Assembly (NCBI RefSeq): GCF_949628265.1
Contig: NC_088786.1
Coordinates: 22,775,681-22,839,680, forward strand
Length of the DNA stretch: 64,000 nucleotides
Source: Cloeon dipterum
Taxonomy: Eukaryota; Arthropoda; Insecta; Ephemeroptera; Baetidae
Reading direction: 5' to 3'
Part shown: in pieces, positions 34,215-48,900 of the stretch
How the letters are laid out: each line of letters starts with the position of its first letter
Position numbering within the stretch: position 1 is the stretch's first letter
Notes under the pieces: model-generated
Told to the model about the DNA's origin: nothing
What the model saw: the letters and a program-made list of their open reading frames with translations, nothing else
The model's database searches: none
Translations under genes and position numbers: made by a program

Positions 34215-37200
34215 TTAGGCGCTGCAGCCCTTTAGCCTTTGGGTCTTGAGCCACAAGCAGGCGCTGGTCATGGAAGCGCTGGCCAGCAGAATGAGGAGGA
34301 ACATTGAGCCGAGGATGAAGGCAGAGGTGGACACGCAGATTCCATCTTGAGCTAAGATTAAAAATTAAATTGCCGCGCACTAGAATAAAAATCAGGAAAT
34401 AAATTACGAGCAGCGACGTTGATAACTGTAGATGAAGTTCCCAGGGCGGATTCCTCAAGCAGGGCGAGGTCATCGTCAGTGACCACGTGCACCTTCCTGA
34501 TCAACCTAACAGGGTCAGTCAAACTTCCACTGGGGGTGGTATCGGTTGAGTTAGCTGCACGCTTGGTACGGCCTGCCCCCTTCTGCAAATAGAAAATGGG
34601 CCCATTAATATTTCAAAACTTAAAATCTATAGAACTCGAGGAAACTACTGAAAGAAGGTTCAAATTAAAATTTTAAAATTTCTGAATGCTAAGGAATAAA
34701 AACAAATTAATCTCTGGCTATACAGTAATGTTAGCAATACTTACTCCTCTTGGGCAGATTTTGCATCCAGTCTTGCAAAGTTCGACCTCGCATTCGATGT
34801 TGAGCTCCATTTGGTCCGGGAACTTGAAGGCCTGGAAGTAAGCGAAGGCCAGGACGGAGGCTTTGGTGCCCTGAGTGTCCTTGGTGGTCTGAAAGGCGTC
34901 GGGGAACAGTTTGGTCTTCAGGGGGCAGCCGTCGGAGTCAGTCAGCTTGACGATGGGGCCGCCGCGGTCACGATCTCCAGCGTGGGCCACGCACTCGCCA
35001 ACGCTGATGTCAAAGTCTGGGTCGCCATCGACGGTGACCACCAGGGTCATGGTCTCACCGATCTTAACCAAGCCGTTGGCAGGGGCGGCGAAGGGTCCGC
35101 GTCCAACCTGAGTGGTTGTTGTAAATAATTAGCCTGCTTCATGGAGCAAAAACCTCTAAAATTCTCATGTTATGCGTATCAGATGGAACGTAAAAGCGTT
35201 TTTATGGCAAAAAGTAGAATTTCAAGAACAATTATAATAATTACTGTGCGAACTAGAAACGTGTGCAGAAATACGCGAAATAGCATTGTTTGTTTCCAGG
35301 AGCGTTACTAAATAACGAACAATTAAAATTATGCCACAGGTACGAAAGGGATCTGAAAGAAAGAAAAAGTGACTCAACTTAACATTTATAGGGCAACGAA
35401 ATTAATTTTAGCGCGCGTCTTAACCTACATTCAACCACCGCGTCACAATAAACCATAATTGCCTGGATCCCTAGCACTGTTTTCGCACAGTTGAATTTAT
35501 CTACGCGCACCCATCTGCATTTCGCCCGTGGGAATTAGAAAGGGCGCATCCTCCATCCGTTTGAACGAACGGAGACGCATTAATTATGCATCAGTACGAG
35601 ATGTCGTTTCCATGCAAAGCGCCAACTCGTTGTAATAATTGGCGAACAATAGACCAAGCGAACCTTTCGGCAGTCGTAAAAGTACGCAAAATATGAGAGG
35701 CTTGCCTGGATATCGAGACGCGCGGTAGCAGTATCGCCGCTGAAAGTCACGACTTCCTGGTTCAATACGTCGACGTTGAGCGAGGTGGAGAGCGCCTCCT
35801 TGATGTTGCCGGCCCACAAGCACCTCACGCGACGGATGGTGTCCCACACCTGCACACATTAATAATTGGTTTGTTTTCATATATAAACGACGGAAAGTGA
35901 TTTCGTCTGACACTTTTAGCCAGCAATAAAAATGAAATCTTAATTGTTTTGCTCCACATCGAGTGTGAATTTCGGCTGTTTATGCAACTCTGATCAAATA
36001 GCTTACTTCTTGGATTCCGGGTTCGTTTTGCAGGACCAACACATTCTCGAGGTAGGCCTGTCCGCCAGTGGAGAATTCGTCAACGAACTGAGTGCCGCAA
36101 GAGTCGAGGCTGACAGTAAATTCTGTTTGGGACCTTCCAGAGTTAGCATCCAGATACCTGCAGTTGGGCTGGTTGTAGAATCCCTACAAAAAATTTCATT
36201 TCCATTTAATAAAATTTCTGTCCAAAAATTGTATGTTCAGTTTTAGACAACATAGAAAAAATAATGTAAAACTGCCAGGTCGTAAGCAAAAACCAGAATT
36301 TTAATTGCAGATCTAAATCTTTGCCGCATACCTTTGAGTAAATAACGCCGTCGAACGCTCCGCTGAACTGCAGCTTGATGGTCATCTGGTCCTTGGCGCA
36401 GACCACGTCGATGTTGTCGATGTGGGCGCCATGGTGATGGTGGTCTTCGTCGTTCGTCGCTGCCGAGGAGTCCGAGTCAACGAAAGGGTTTTCGCGCTCG
36501 CGCTCGGTCGTAGTCGGGTAGTTGGTGACGCCGACGGCGGGTCGAGAGGTCACGGCAGTCGGGCGCTGCTGCGGCTGGAAAGGCCGCGGCTTGTCCTGCG
36601 CGGCTACTGGCAGGGGTAGGTATTCCCTCGAAGGTGAGTCGACGGAGCCCTGCTGCGCAGAGTCGCGGGTCGCTGCAACGGGGATTTTTAATTTTTGTTT
36701 CCCACGAGCGACGAGTTGTTATTAGGATTTAGTTTCCCTTCAAACCGTGTTAAATTGGTCAATTCGAGGGGAACTGTGAAGTTGTTATTATTATGTAAAT
36801 CAAACGTTAATGCGAATTTTGATAAGGAGCCTATTTTCGGTTAGTGTGAAAAGCGAAGCAAAAGGCATTATATTATGTTATTCAAGGGTTTGTGTGCGAA
36901 ATCCATATTTCATGAGCGCCTGCTCTCTCATCTTTTTTACATTGACCTTGATGCGATCTCAAGTTTGAAAATTATTTTACATAAATAATTTCGCGGAGAG
37001 AAAGGTGAACATTTCGTTAATGGCAATTAACTGCTGTACATAAACTGAATTTTTAATCAACTGGGCTAAAGTTCAAGATTAGAAAATGTAGAGGGGCGCA
37101 CCTTTGCGCGACGTTGTTTGAGACCGATCGTCGAATTGGCCTCTGAACCACCGGAAAACATTTTCGAGGGGCAAGTTTGATTGTGCTTGGCGGATTTGTC

Positions 37201-39718
37201 TATCATCTGCAAGCAAAACACGGGCTTCATAACCTACTTTCGTGCGTGTCACCACTAAACCCAGCATGATCTTTTATAAAATGCGTGTTAAATTTTAGTT
37301 AAATAATGATGCTGTTTATCACGGCTGCGGTGACATTTTTTCAAAAACTCACGTTCAGGCTCTTCAACCAAGGGGTTTGACGGTTTGTTCAAACTGTAGC
37401 CGGTGGGTTGCTGTCGTTGTTGTCGAACGAAAAGGGCCTGGCGCTTGTTCTGAGCATCAGGAGCTGCGAGTGTGACTGCGCACAAGGCCTGGAACACAAT
37501 ATACATCAAATAATTTTTAATAACATAAACCAGCCAGTGACTTTAGAAGTAAAATAGAAACATGCTACGTGAAAAGGTACATTCACATATGCTATTGAAG
37601 ACAAGCAATTCCTTGGGTGCCGCGACTCTATAAACAATTAATAAAATGGTCTGTGTATATATTCTTTCACTTCAAACCATGCAAAACTTTAAAAAATTGA
37701 TCTGCAATTTTCTAGTTTAGAGTGTGACGGGGGTCAACTAGGGGACTTATGCTTTATTTAATTTAATTATTTATTTTCATTTACAAACAAGAATGGAAAT
37801 TGGAATTCCAGTTATAAAGTTATTTCTTTGGAGAATTTTAAGGGGAAGCTATCACTGTCATTATTTGTAACTAGGTGTTCAGCTAGAAAAATAGAAATCA
37901 CTAAATTGATAGTAAATATCGTGATTAATTAAAAACATTAATCGTGTTGGTCGAGAGAAAACAACTAAATCGAAATAATAATTTGACTTTTGACTTTGAT
38001 AATTAATTTAAAAAAATCAATTAAATCATTTTCATAATACGATTGACACTCCTCTTTTACATATTTGTTTTATTCCTTTTAAAATGGGGCAGGTTTCTGC
38101 TAGACGCCAGCGAGAGTGGAAGCAATTAAAAATTTCAATTTCACATAGCATCGCTCGTAGACGGATTAGCATGACAATCAAAAGTTCGCGGTGTCAAACG
38201 TGACCTTTGCGGCTGAAGCATGAACGAAAGGAGAAGGAAAAAAGCAACAATTATATGTATGCGCCCGCTATCTGACTGGGAAACTGCTCCCACGCCACTT
38301 TTGCTTGCTTTCACTGTCCATTCTTCGCTGCTCTTTCTCGTCCGTCGTGCCGTACCGGCTCTCTCGCACCGCGGGAAAGTGCCCCGACGCAGCATCCTGC
38401 GCAGCCGATCCATCTCAAGAGACGAGTCGCGCGGTGCACGGGTCAGGGGTCGGCCGATTCCCCTTTCTCTGTTTTCATGCAACACCTGCTGGTCGTGCAC
38501 GAATCGAAAATCACATGCACATTGTTCTGCCTGACTGTTCCAGATTTTTGGTGGAGAAATCGCCGAAATGTTCACTGGGTGCTGAGCATTGCCCAGCTAT
38601 ACGTGCACATTAATTTCAGTGGCGTGACCTCGCGTTTAGATTTAATTTGGGGTTCACGCCTCCACAACAACGAGCTTTAGAGGCTTTTTACAAATCGTGA
38701 TAAGTTAATCGAGCGGCTTGCTTTTTCGTGTGCTCCATATTGAGCAGCAACTGTAGACGTTAATGGTGTGCATTTCATTACTGAGAAAATAATTGCCATC
38801 CAATTGAAAGCTTATATTGATACGCCATTTGAAATGAATGTGTTGGTCTAGAGAAAAAAATTTATGGAAATAAAAATGTAACTATATTTTTGAAATTAAA
38901 ATTTTCAAACTTTAATTTTTTTTCTGCTGATAATGGTGAGAAATTTATGATATTTTTATTGATTTTTAAGAAAAAAAATCGTAGCTCTATTGAAAGATAT
39001 AAGATTGTATTAAGTTTTTTTCAATACCAGTTAGAAAGTTAGTGCGATTTTCTGTATAAAAATAAAATTTTGTTTTCCTTTTTACTACAATCAAAGGAAT
39101 TTATTTGATTATACATTTAATTGGTAAGATATGTTGAGTTGGTTCCTAACCTTGCTCAACGCTCGTCCAGAAAAGCATCCTTGGACGCGTTAGTAAAGAA
39201 ATGATGATTCATGCGTGATTTTTTTATCTTGAAAAGTGATCAAAGGTATTTCCTCTGCGAAATACCGTGCGCCAGTGGGCTGTCGTGTCGTATCCTTGTA
39301 TCTTGTTAATCAGGTAGCAATCAACTTGACCCCAAAAATCTGATTTTATCGCAACCGTCGTGAATAACAAGCGCAGGCACCTCAATTAAAAGCAACTCAT
39401 TATTATATTTATGCTAACATGAGCACTTTGAAACAGACAGCTTGGTTTCCATCAGAATAACTTTAGCAAAATTATTTTGATATATAAAATGTAGTTTTTA
39501 GGTATTTTTAATCTAGACTTCTGGCAGAAATAACGCTTTCGTTGGTCTTTTAGTTTAAAGATTGGAATTGTTAATAAAAAAAAAAGTTTGGTTTGTTAAT
39601 AGGCGATTGTTTAAATTTCAGGCTTAATTATAAATTAAACTCCGCGATGAAAAATCTCTGATAAATAAGCAAAATTAGTACTCACCAAAGAAATGGCAAA
39701 AACTTGGAAAGTCCTCAT
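34215..39718 (-). CDS. Zona pellucida (cuticlin-type) domain protein, nine coding exons
   Basis: Secreted or membrane-anchored ZP protein, a family that polymerises in apical extracellular matrix and cuticle. Exons: 39718-39686, 37488-37353, 37206-37102, 36672-36332, 36183-36007, 35849-35706, 35107-34745, 34582-34408 and 34351-34215. The sum is 1611 nt, 536 residues. Residues 1-20 (MRTFQVFAISLALCAVTLAA) form a signal peptide split across a 2.2-kb intron. A Pro/Gln/Thr-rich linker with DEDHHHHGAH precedes the ZP domain (about 180-430). That domain has SGAFDGVIYSKGFYNQPNC, VRCLWAGN, QVGRGPFAAPANG and FQAFKFPDQM, with cysteines 183, 213, 234, 274, 351, 373, 418, 423, 427 and 430. RTKR at 438-441 is a furin-type cleavage site. 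A transmembrane helix (about 498-525) leads to a tail of about ten residues. Intron 6 uses a GC donor. I recognise the family but not a named orthologue. Confidence 0.94.
37489..39685 (-). other. First intron of the ZP gene, with a GC-rich internal block
   Basis: This 2.2-kb intron splits the signal peptide. Most of it is AT-rich and featureless. A GC-rich block at about 38140-38650 stands out and stays open in several frames on both strands, but no recognisable protein results. It could be an intronic enhancer or an alternative first exon; neither is shown. Confidence 0.4.
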
Positions 39719-39859
39719 CTTCACAGGACCTGCAACTGCAGTTTCAGGTTGTCAGATACTTTCTCACAGAAAATCAACGTGCCTCGCCGCTTGAGAAATG
39801 AAAAATAGTAGAAAATCCAGAGGAGTACCTCTTCAGGTGTGCGATCCGCACGAGAGACG

Positions 39860-39935
39860 GGAGATTTAAACGTCTGCAGATTCCCGTGGGGATCTTTATA
39901 AGTCAGGTTGGCGCGCAAGTGGGGAATCTGCAGCG
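39860..39935 (-). promoter_or_regulatory. TATA promoter of the ZP gene inside a 12-bp inverted repeat
   Basis: The minus strand has TTATAAAG at 39902-39895, about 180 nt before the ZP start codon, so initiation near 39870 would give an unspliced leader of about 150 nt. The TATA box sits between perfect inverted copies of CTGCAGATTCCC (39874-39885, and its complement at 39922-39933), 36 bp apart. Promoter function is inferred from position and the TATA word; the repeat is seen directly. Confidence 0.6.
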
Positions 39936-42900
39936 GGGGCGCCGCTGATGAGCACAAAGAACAAGATTATCATCGACAATGGTCTGGCGCTACGGCAAAC
40001 ACTCTCACTTCGGCACATAGCCTCTATTGGACAAACAGCGAAAATGGGGCAGCCTTGGCGTCCGATTCGCAGGCATTGGTGGTGTCAATAATTTATTTGC
40101 ACGCTCATTTTGACATGATTATGAGGTCGATTTGATTGAATGTTTACTTTTGGTCGGACGGCCAATGATGACTTTATTATATCTAAACTGCGCGTTGCCT
40201 TTCCACATTTTTAGTAAATGAGCGATTCTGATTTATTTGTTTGCTGTTTACCCAAAGATATGAAAGAAAGCAAAATTTTATTTTATAATAAATAATAAAG
40301 GAATCGTGTACTATTCCAATTTTCCTTTTCACTATCTCTTCCTCAGCTAAAGAGTTAGTTATTTACATGAAGTTAAGAAGCCTTAAAAAGGTCAAAGAAT
40401 AACGATGTTTTTTGCTGATTGACCCGACTCGCAGTCTTTTTATGAAGCTTTTGTTTCCGTTTATTTAACTTGTTGTTTTCTCTGACTTTTACTTCCCATG
40501 TTTGCACTAAAAATAAATAAATAAATAAACTAACAAGAAATAAGTCTTTAGACAAGAAATGAACTATCAAATTTTCCACAAGAATTTTATTGCAGCCTAT
40601 TTACACCATCTAAAACCGTTTATTAAGTTTTTAATTTGTACATTTTTACAGAAGCAACTTTTTAAGCAATCCGCACACACTCTGAAAAGAAATATTCTTG
40701 GTTAACCGTCATCGGTGTTATAAAAGAAAGGGAAAGGATGGAACATGTATTTTTGTCTTGTCACAGAGATCTGACATGCATTGTCGTGCCTGAGAATGTT
40801 TACTTGCAACCAAATAAGCTGCAGATAGCAACAACCTGGTTCGGCAGTAAAATTGCTGCCGCTCGTAACACTAGGAAGCGGTGTGTTTTGCTCTGTTTTG
40901 AGAAGGAAATTTTAATAAGCTCGGTTCTCGCCGCAAAACGCATTACGCGACAGCCTAATTGTGGCCCGGCCACGATGACGAGAGAGAGAGAGAGATGCTC
41001 ATGGGAAATTATCACTTTTGATAATGAGCGACACACAAACTAACGCAACACTTTTCAGTTTCTCCCCGGGTGACTCAACAGAAATGCACAATTTTTGATG
41101 CGCGGCATGCAGCTGCAACGATTGCTTTCAATTTGGCCGCGTCGCTCCCATTAGAGCCGCTGGACTGCTCCTCTTCACTTCATCGGCTTGTCAGGAATTA
41201 ACATCTCATTTTAACTGCCGGCTGAATTTGTATCACCGAAATTGCACGCATGGAAAGTTTTGTTATTGCTGGGATGGGCGAAAGGGATTTCGAAGAGAGC
41301 GTTCATTGTCTTGCTTTCTTCTCGCTTTTCCATACGGCACACTTCATTGACACAATACGCGAGCGCGCTAGAGATCCTTTTGTGCAAAAATTCATATATG
41401 TCCTCTTATATTAAAAGAAGCACGTTTTGTGGGCGTCGCAAGAGGACCAAGCCCGTCGGGGCAATTATGGGCCAAAGAATCACATTTGAAAGCAGACGAT
41501 GCGAAAATAATATACACTGCGTGCAGACTGGAGCTGCAAATTTCGCTCACGTACGCGCGTCTTGACTTTTGGCATACACTTTCAGTTTGTCCCGGCAATT
41601 AGAGATGCAAAAGAAAAATGAAAAATGTCCCAAAACAGGAGATGAGGGTAACCTGATTAAATTAGTCTTTGGGTATGTTAATCGATGTAGACAAATAGTA
41701 TTTTATTATAGCAAAAATTGTTCCCTCTCTACCTTTTTTAACAGAGTAAAAATTTTTAAATAAAAAAATTTATAGGCTTAGAATATCATGTTTTACTAAA
41801 TAATGTAAGTAATTTTACAAATTCAAACGTCTGAATAAAAGAACAATATATTCCTGGTTAAATTTCTTTAATCATACTGGAGGTCTACTGTTTTTATTCA
41901 CCGTAACCCACGTATCTGATGATCTTACAAGTTCAAGGAACAGTAAAACAGTAAATTGGATGCTATATACTTTTATTTCAATTGTATACGTGCTACTTGT
42001 TGAATAAAAAGTGAAACCTTCAAACCAAAATAAAATCTGCTAATTTAAACCAAATTGCATTTTTTGACCTTTTAAATTCAACTGTAAAATTGGAAGAACG
42101 CGCATTCATTTTAGTTCCGCGCTTGAATGTTTATTTGTTCATTGTATTCACGCAAATATTCTCTTGTAAAAAGTTCGGATGTGTTTCGCACCTGAGTGCA
42201 AAAATTCTCGGTTCGCCACTCTAAACACACAGAAAAGTGATTTCGTTGAGAATCGCCCGTGAAATTAGCGAACACCATTAAAATCCTTTTGGCAATCTCT
42301 CCTTCACTTCTTCCCGCGCTCGTAAAAGTGTTAAAAGGTCATCGACGCCGGGTTCATTTCACTTGCTGACCACATCACGGTATGTCACTTCTTCATGCTC
42401 GCAACACTTTCTTGTCGTAAATGGGGGAATTTACTGCAGCATAAATGAAAAGTGAGAAAGGTCCTTGCAGCACTTGTCGTGAAAACTAATCCGTGTCTTT
42501 AATTCTCACAGTTTAAATGATAACATTGATTTCGTAGAGAGTAATTATCCTTTTTGTTACTCTACTTACGCTATTACGGAAGTGTTGATAACATTTTCAA
42601 CATCTTTAGCGTTTATTTTAAAATGGGAGTTGAAAGATTGTGTAGCACCTTGCAACTGTCGGTTAAACACCTTCTCAGTCTGAGATTTTTGGCATTTAAA
42701 TCAGGTGAATCAAGCAATGAAAGATAAACGGAATCACCGGAGCCAATTCGCGTTAGGCAGGATAATCTGCGTTGCAAATTTACGAGCTGTCAAGTGCTTT
42801 AAGCGGCGCGACCAATATATCTGCGCAAATAAAGTACAGCAGCGCACAAAGGGGCCATTAACGGCCATGATCAAGCGTTGATGCATCCCGTCAGATAAGT

Positions 42901-45900
42901 GGACTGTTTGTTGACGCTAAAAGTGCCATAAACAAAAACTGCACGCAATGGAAGGGATTGCGTGAAAAATGGATTGAGTCTCGTGGCGCCCAATTTGGCC
43001 CAAACAGATGTTTTCAATGAAAGTACTCAGAGCAATGGCACGCGGATTTCACTCTCACCAGCGAACCGACGCGACTTGTCCAATTTTTCACGCGCAATCA
43101 GAGCCGCGGCTGGGCGCTTTATGCCGATTATCGCCATGTGCGATCAGTGCAAATTCTGACAAATGATATGCCCCAAACGTGATGCTCACGCGCTGCGGGT
43201 CATTGCTTTATTTTGCAGAGTTTCTCTGTCTCTCCCGCGCTGATTAATCGGCCCCAGAAAGGAACGCGCTTTACAGTCGTGATCCTCATTTCGGCGTTTA
43301 TTTGCCAGAGAGTGCATGCTGGAGCAGTTGTTTAGAGATCATCTCAAGATTGGAGACTACCGTGCACACTAGTTTGTATGAATAAACTTCACGAGTCCGC
43401 ATTAAAAAATTCAGTAGCAATGTGCAAGTCAGCAACTTTTTAATGGATGCGTCCTCTGACTTTCGAATTATTGTCCTATCGCGCTGATTTAAAAATCATA
43501 CTCTTTCAATAAATATGAGAAGTTCTTCCAGGAAATACGTTATTTAAAAATATTTTTTGAACTTTCACCACAATTTTAGTCTCGAAAATAAATTCCTTTT
43601 GTTTTAGAGGGGTTTCGCCGCAATGGCAACGCCTTTTCTCATACAAACCAACCTACGCAAAACATATAGCATTTGTCCTAAACATTAAATTGATTCTTTA
43701 TTGCTTTATGGAAAGGAGACAGATTTTTTGGAAATCCTATTGTCTTGGCAAAAAATATGTTAATATCGGTGGTTATTAAAACGCTGGAAACGCCTTATGG
43801 TGGATATATTGTGACTTTCGTAAAAGTGCATTCGGCATAACTTTCAAACAGCACTCATCTCGCCACATTGAGGAAAAGAGCACACATATTATTTTGTCTG
43901 TACGCGTCAGAACATCATTATTGAAAGTTGTTATTTAGTTAGACAATGATGATAGCTGTTGAGCATGCTTCTCGAGCCGCAGGAGAGTTGGTTGCTTTTG
44001 TATTTCTAATGTGGTACATGCATCTTCGATCGGGAGAGCGAGATGAGTGATTGATCATTATTCTTTTTCAATGTGCTGACCCTTTTGCAGAGGCCTGAAA
44101 TTTCTGCTGCAGTTTCCTTTCTCTGCAAAAATTTCTTGAGTGTTATTTCATTAGTATGTGGGAAACGCTCTGTTTGTGTCTCTTTCGAGTGTAGGCCTGG
44201 TGGGGATTTTTTAAGATAGAGATGACGATGCATCTGCAAATTTCTTTTCTACTCAATATTGTTCAGTTACTGTCAAAAAGTGTTGTATTTTCAATCACAT
44301 ACAGTGTCGTGCCGATGATGCATCCGCTAGAGTAGGTCAAGCACCTGACTGCGGTATATTTGACGAATGGATGCTAAATAGACAAGTTTAACTGCCTATA
44401 TCAGATGAAATCTGCTGACTTGTTTCGGGTTAAAAGGGAAACCGCAAGATGTGCATCACACGATGCATATGACAAACGTGCTTTCTAGCTAGAAAAATCA
44501 AATCAATGTGAATATTCATTTTGAACTGGTGTATTTGCGAATATTTTAAATGTCTTTCCTCAATAAATACCATAATTCAAAAATTTCAAACGCCTTTTCC
44601 TCTTTGCACATTTATCAACGAGTTTGGGTACAAATTCTGTCGTAATTTAAATTATAGTATGCAATCAATTTGGTATTGGTAAATTTTTTATCATCTGTAT
44701 GATTCATAATTTATAACCATGCAACTTATAATGAGTAAATTTTTTAAATCATTTGAGCCAACCTCCATAAGAAACATGAAAGAATTCTCTTGTAGGAATT
44801 TTATTACATCTGTGGCGTGTGTGTACATAAGTATACTCTCTCCTATAGCGATGCAATCAATTATCATTCAGAATTACTCCTTGCTTTGGTGACTTGCTCA
44901 ATTATATTCTCATTGAAAGTTGCTAACGTTGCGAGGCTACTCTGCTGCGCCTCAAACAAAAATCCATACGTGCTAATTCAAATTTTGCTTATTGACACAA
45001 GCAATTTTCGCCTAGGCGAAATTTCTCCACCCGTCAACTCACAAACAGTCGGCATAATAAAGGAAAACACAGCAGGATTGCAGCACATTTGAATGAAAAT
45101 GAAATCCCGCGTTAGGTGTTAAATGCAGGGGTTAGGCAACACTCACGTATCCTGTGCTGCTGTTACATAAATTTTTCCTCACACTATTGCTCTTCTGTGC
45201 GACTCTAAGCGTTTTTATTGTGATAAAGAAGAGCATGTAGGTATTCTTGAGCCATAAAATGCTTTATTGTGTGCTACTATTGAGGTTGTAAATCTGCTTT
45301 TCGCACTGATGCGCTTTTGAGCTTTTTGCATCATCATCCGCTGATGGGTCGCAAGAAATTATTATTCAATCATCCCGTCCATTTGGAGAAAATGCAGTTT
45401 AAATGCGGATCACATACAGTTTGGTAAATGAGTGTGAGATACCTGACTCATTCACTAAAAAGTGCGATCCAACTATTGCAGAGCTCTTAATTTGACTTTA
45501 ATTCAACTCTTACACAATAATTTACGCTTGATGCAAATTTAAGTCCCCTTCTCTCCGTCTTCAAATGAACTTATAATGTTGTTATCCTTCTGTGCTCATT
45601 TTTTTTTCAATAAACGGAGTCCCAAAATTAATTAATATCATTACTTCATTAGGTTCGTGATTTAATTAGCTGAATTGAAATTGCACATTATTCTCTTCAT
45701 TTATAATTTGGCGTTACGTAGCTTTCTCCTTTGACAGCCAAATTCTGTCATTCACATTGTCATCTTTGGTTGCGTATCCGTGTCAATTAATCACAGAGTT
45801 CCATGCATTGCGCAACTGCTATTATCATAGACCTAGACAATGGGCGAAAGGGCAACAAGCGAAATTTATCGATCGTCGCTCGCGCGGACAGGAATAGTCA

Positions 45901-48900
45901 GCCCGAGGCATATAAACATAAACAACGGCGAAGGATGCACAAAGCGACGAGTTGCGATATTTGAATGAGTGTCATTTAAAGCCATTCTGGTAGAGGACGT
46001 ATTTATCGGACCGGGAAGAAGGGATAATTTTGCTCGCGACCTTAATTGCTCGAGACACGCTGCTAGTCTATTCTTTAAAAATTAATTTCAGAAGAAAACG
46101 ACAGTTTTCGTTGATCTGATGAAGCAGATTTTTGGTCTGCTTGGGCTGCACGAGCCTTTTAGGGAGATTTTTACAAATAGCTTTCTAAATAATTGGCTAC
46201 ACATTGTGCGTAAATAATGGGACAAAAGAGTGAGCAGATGATGTCTTTTGTGAGATATGCGTCTTCATTCAATAATGCTCAGTCAGATAATGATGCACAG
46301 CGCTTTCAATTTTAGGGGCCATATACTCTAGGATTTGTTACAAAATGGTTTGACCTCTACTTCTATTGCAATATAATGCTCATTTTATTTTCTTAATTTC
46401 TTGCAATTACATATGCACAGTAAAACAAATTACAGCTGCTTTATTAAGGCCATGAGTACAAAATAATACAACGTTTGAGCTTTTCTTAATTGTTAAGCCA
46501 TGCTTTCAAGGATTGCGTCTTTAAACAAGAAATTAGTAGAGTCACAGAGAGTGTTGCAGCAAAAATTTGAAGGTTCCTTTTGAAAAAACAAATTGAGGAC
46601 CGCAGTATGATTTCAAAAATATTTAGACCATAGATTGAGCTGAATGTTTTATGAATATTACAATGTACAAACAAATGTTTGAATGAAAAATTATATTGGA
46701 ATAATCGGTTTGTTTCTACCTCATTTAAAAAAAGTATATTCTGCAGACTGATTTTTATTTCTCAGTTGGAGGATTGAACGTGCACACAAGCGGCGCTCTA
46801 ATTAGGCATTCACACACACGCTTATAAAATTACGACAATCATACACACACTCACAAGAAGCGGCGCGACGTTGCGTATATCAGGGAAAAAGATAAATACG
46901 CGAGAAGAAAAACATAGGCACGCGTTTCCTGGTTCGTCCATCGCAGAAAATGTGGATCATTGTTTTATTGTTCTCCCACTGCACTGACACACTCACACAC
47001 GTAAGAGACGTTTAATAGACACCCGACCGAGCAGTGCAGCCTCTTTAAATTCACTATCAACAGCCAGCTCTCGCTCGTATTCACGCAATCCAGCCTGAGA
47101 AAATAAATAATGCGGTTTTATCAATGGGAGCTGCTGACGAGTCGCGAGCGCGCGAGCAGGAAAAGCACCGCAGCTGGAGAGAAGATTTTCGGCGTCGAAG
47201 GAATCTTCTGCCGCTGCTTCTCGCGATGGGAAGCAATTCCGAAAAGCTCCCACACGTCGCGATGCACGACATAACAATAATAAGCGAGATGCACTCGAAC
47301 ATGCAGCGGCCTTGTCTCATTACCATACTCACTTTGCGGTTGTACGCATCATATTTAAAAAAAATTGATACTTTTAAATATCTCACGCTTTTAATGTGCA
47401 GAGAGCAAAAACTTTCTTGTTTTAATTACCTAGATGATTAATTGCGAGCATTGTTTATTTCGCTCTCTGTTCTAATGATGTTATGAACAACAGTTCCCAT
47501 TTCAATTTATTCTTGATAGGAAAGAAAGCGAAATCTTCTGGGTATTTGAGAAAAGTTTGTTTGCATTGAAGGAGAGTGGGATCGGCCAAAGGTGCGTATT
47601 TTAAAGGGGATCCTAGATTTGTTTACATTGCAACGGAATTAAAATTATGAGCTCTTTGGCACGTCTCACAACCTCAATCAAGTGAGCTCGCGAGTCTTTC
47701 GAGAAAAGAAGAAGCATCAAGACAAGTGAAAGGGCTTAGTAAAAGGCTGAGATCAACGAATTTGATACCATATACATATATGCTGTAAAGGCTATCAAAG
47801 GACGCCCACGTTTTAATTACTTCATTTCCTATTTTTATGCGATTTTCACATTTAAATATCTTTTGTGTAAAATTTGTATTTGAGAGAACTCATTAAGGCT
47901 TGGAGGAAACTTGTATTTTAAAAATTCTCTTTTTTACCAATCTTTTTTAAATATACGTAATGACTCAGCCCAGCGCCAAGTTACGCAGGATAGATAGCAT
48001 GTTTGTCCTTTTTTAAAAATATATTTCACAACTATTCCACTGCGCACAGTATGGTCTGCGGAGACAGTAGCTTGGCTTTTCTGTGGGAATCCTAATGACT
48101 CCGTATAATCAATTTATGCAGAGAAAGTTTTGTTAATTACCCATCAGTGCTGTATATAGGATCAATTAAAAACCCATAAAGTCGTCATAAATCCTGAAAA
48201 AATGTAGTGATCTATCACCAACAGTGCGAGGTCCAACGGCAATTCATGCAAATGTATTTGTCGGTTCCCAGCCTGCTCGTGCGTTTGCGATAAAGCAAGC
48301 TGAACAATTAATTATTGAAACATCCTCGAGCACAAACGCGGACGATTATCTCACAACGGCAGCAGCAGCAGCAATGCGCAAGAAAGTGATAGTTTCCTTC
48401 CGAGGTATGTAAATTTATGTCTGCATGAGTGTTCAGTATATATGAGTGCTGGCATCCGTTTTTCTATGTAATCATAAATGCTTGCTGTAAACAATTTTCC
48501 CTTTCGAACAGGCTGCTTGGATAAATACATTATGTGAGGTGTTTGCACGGGAAGTAATTGCCGCCGCGGGCGGAAAGATGCGCACACAGAATTGGTGTCA
48601 AGCCTCCAGTGTGTGTGTATACGACGATCGCACTGCTGCTGCAAACTCGGCGGCGCATACGAAATGAACATGCATGAAATTATCCGCGGCGAGGCTGAAG
48701 GAAAGAAAAAACTTCTGTCCACCTTCGCAGAGAAAGTGATCGTGCATCTCGTCTTCCTGATAATTTGTTGTCTCCGCTTATATAAATAACAATATGTATA
48801 TACATCATATAGCGCTGTACGTGCGCACTGAAGATTTTTAGAATGCGTTGACCTTTCCAGTACTGCATTTAGAAATAATGGAAAGGGATCCGTTGAGGTT

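Noticed and set aside
46122..46142. CTGATGA followed by a 7-bp stem, resembling a hammerhead core
   Set aside because: The stem is followed by TGGGC instead of GAAAC, so the catalytic core is missing.
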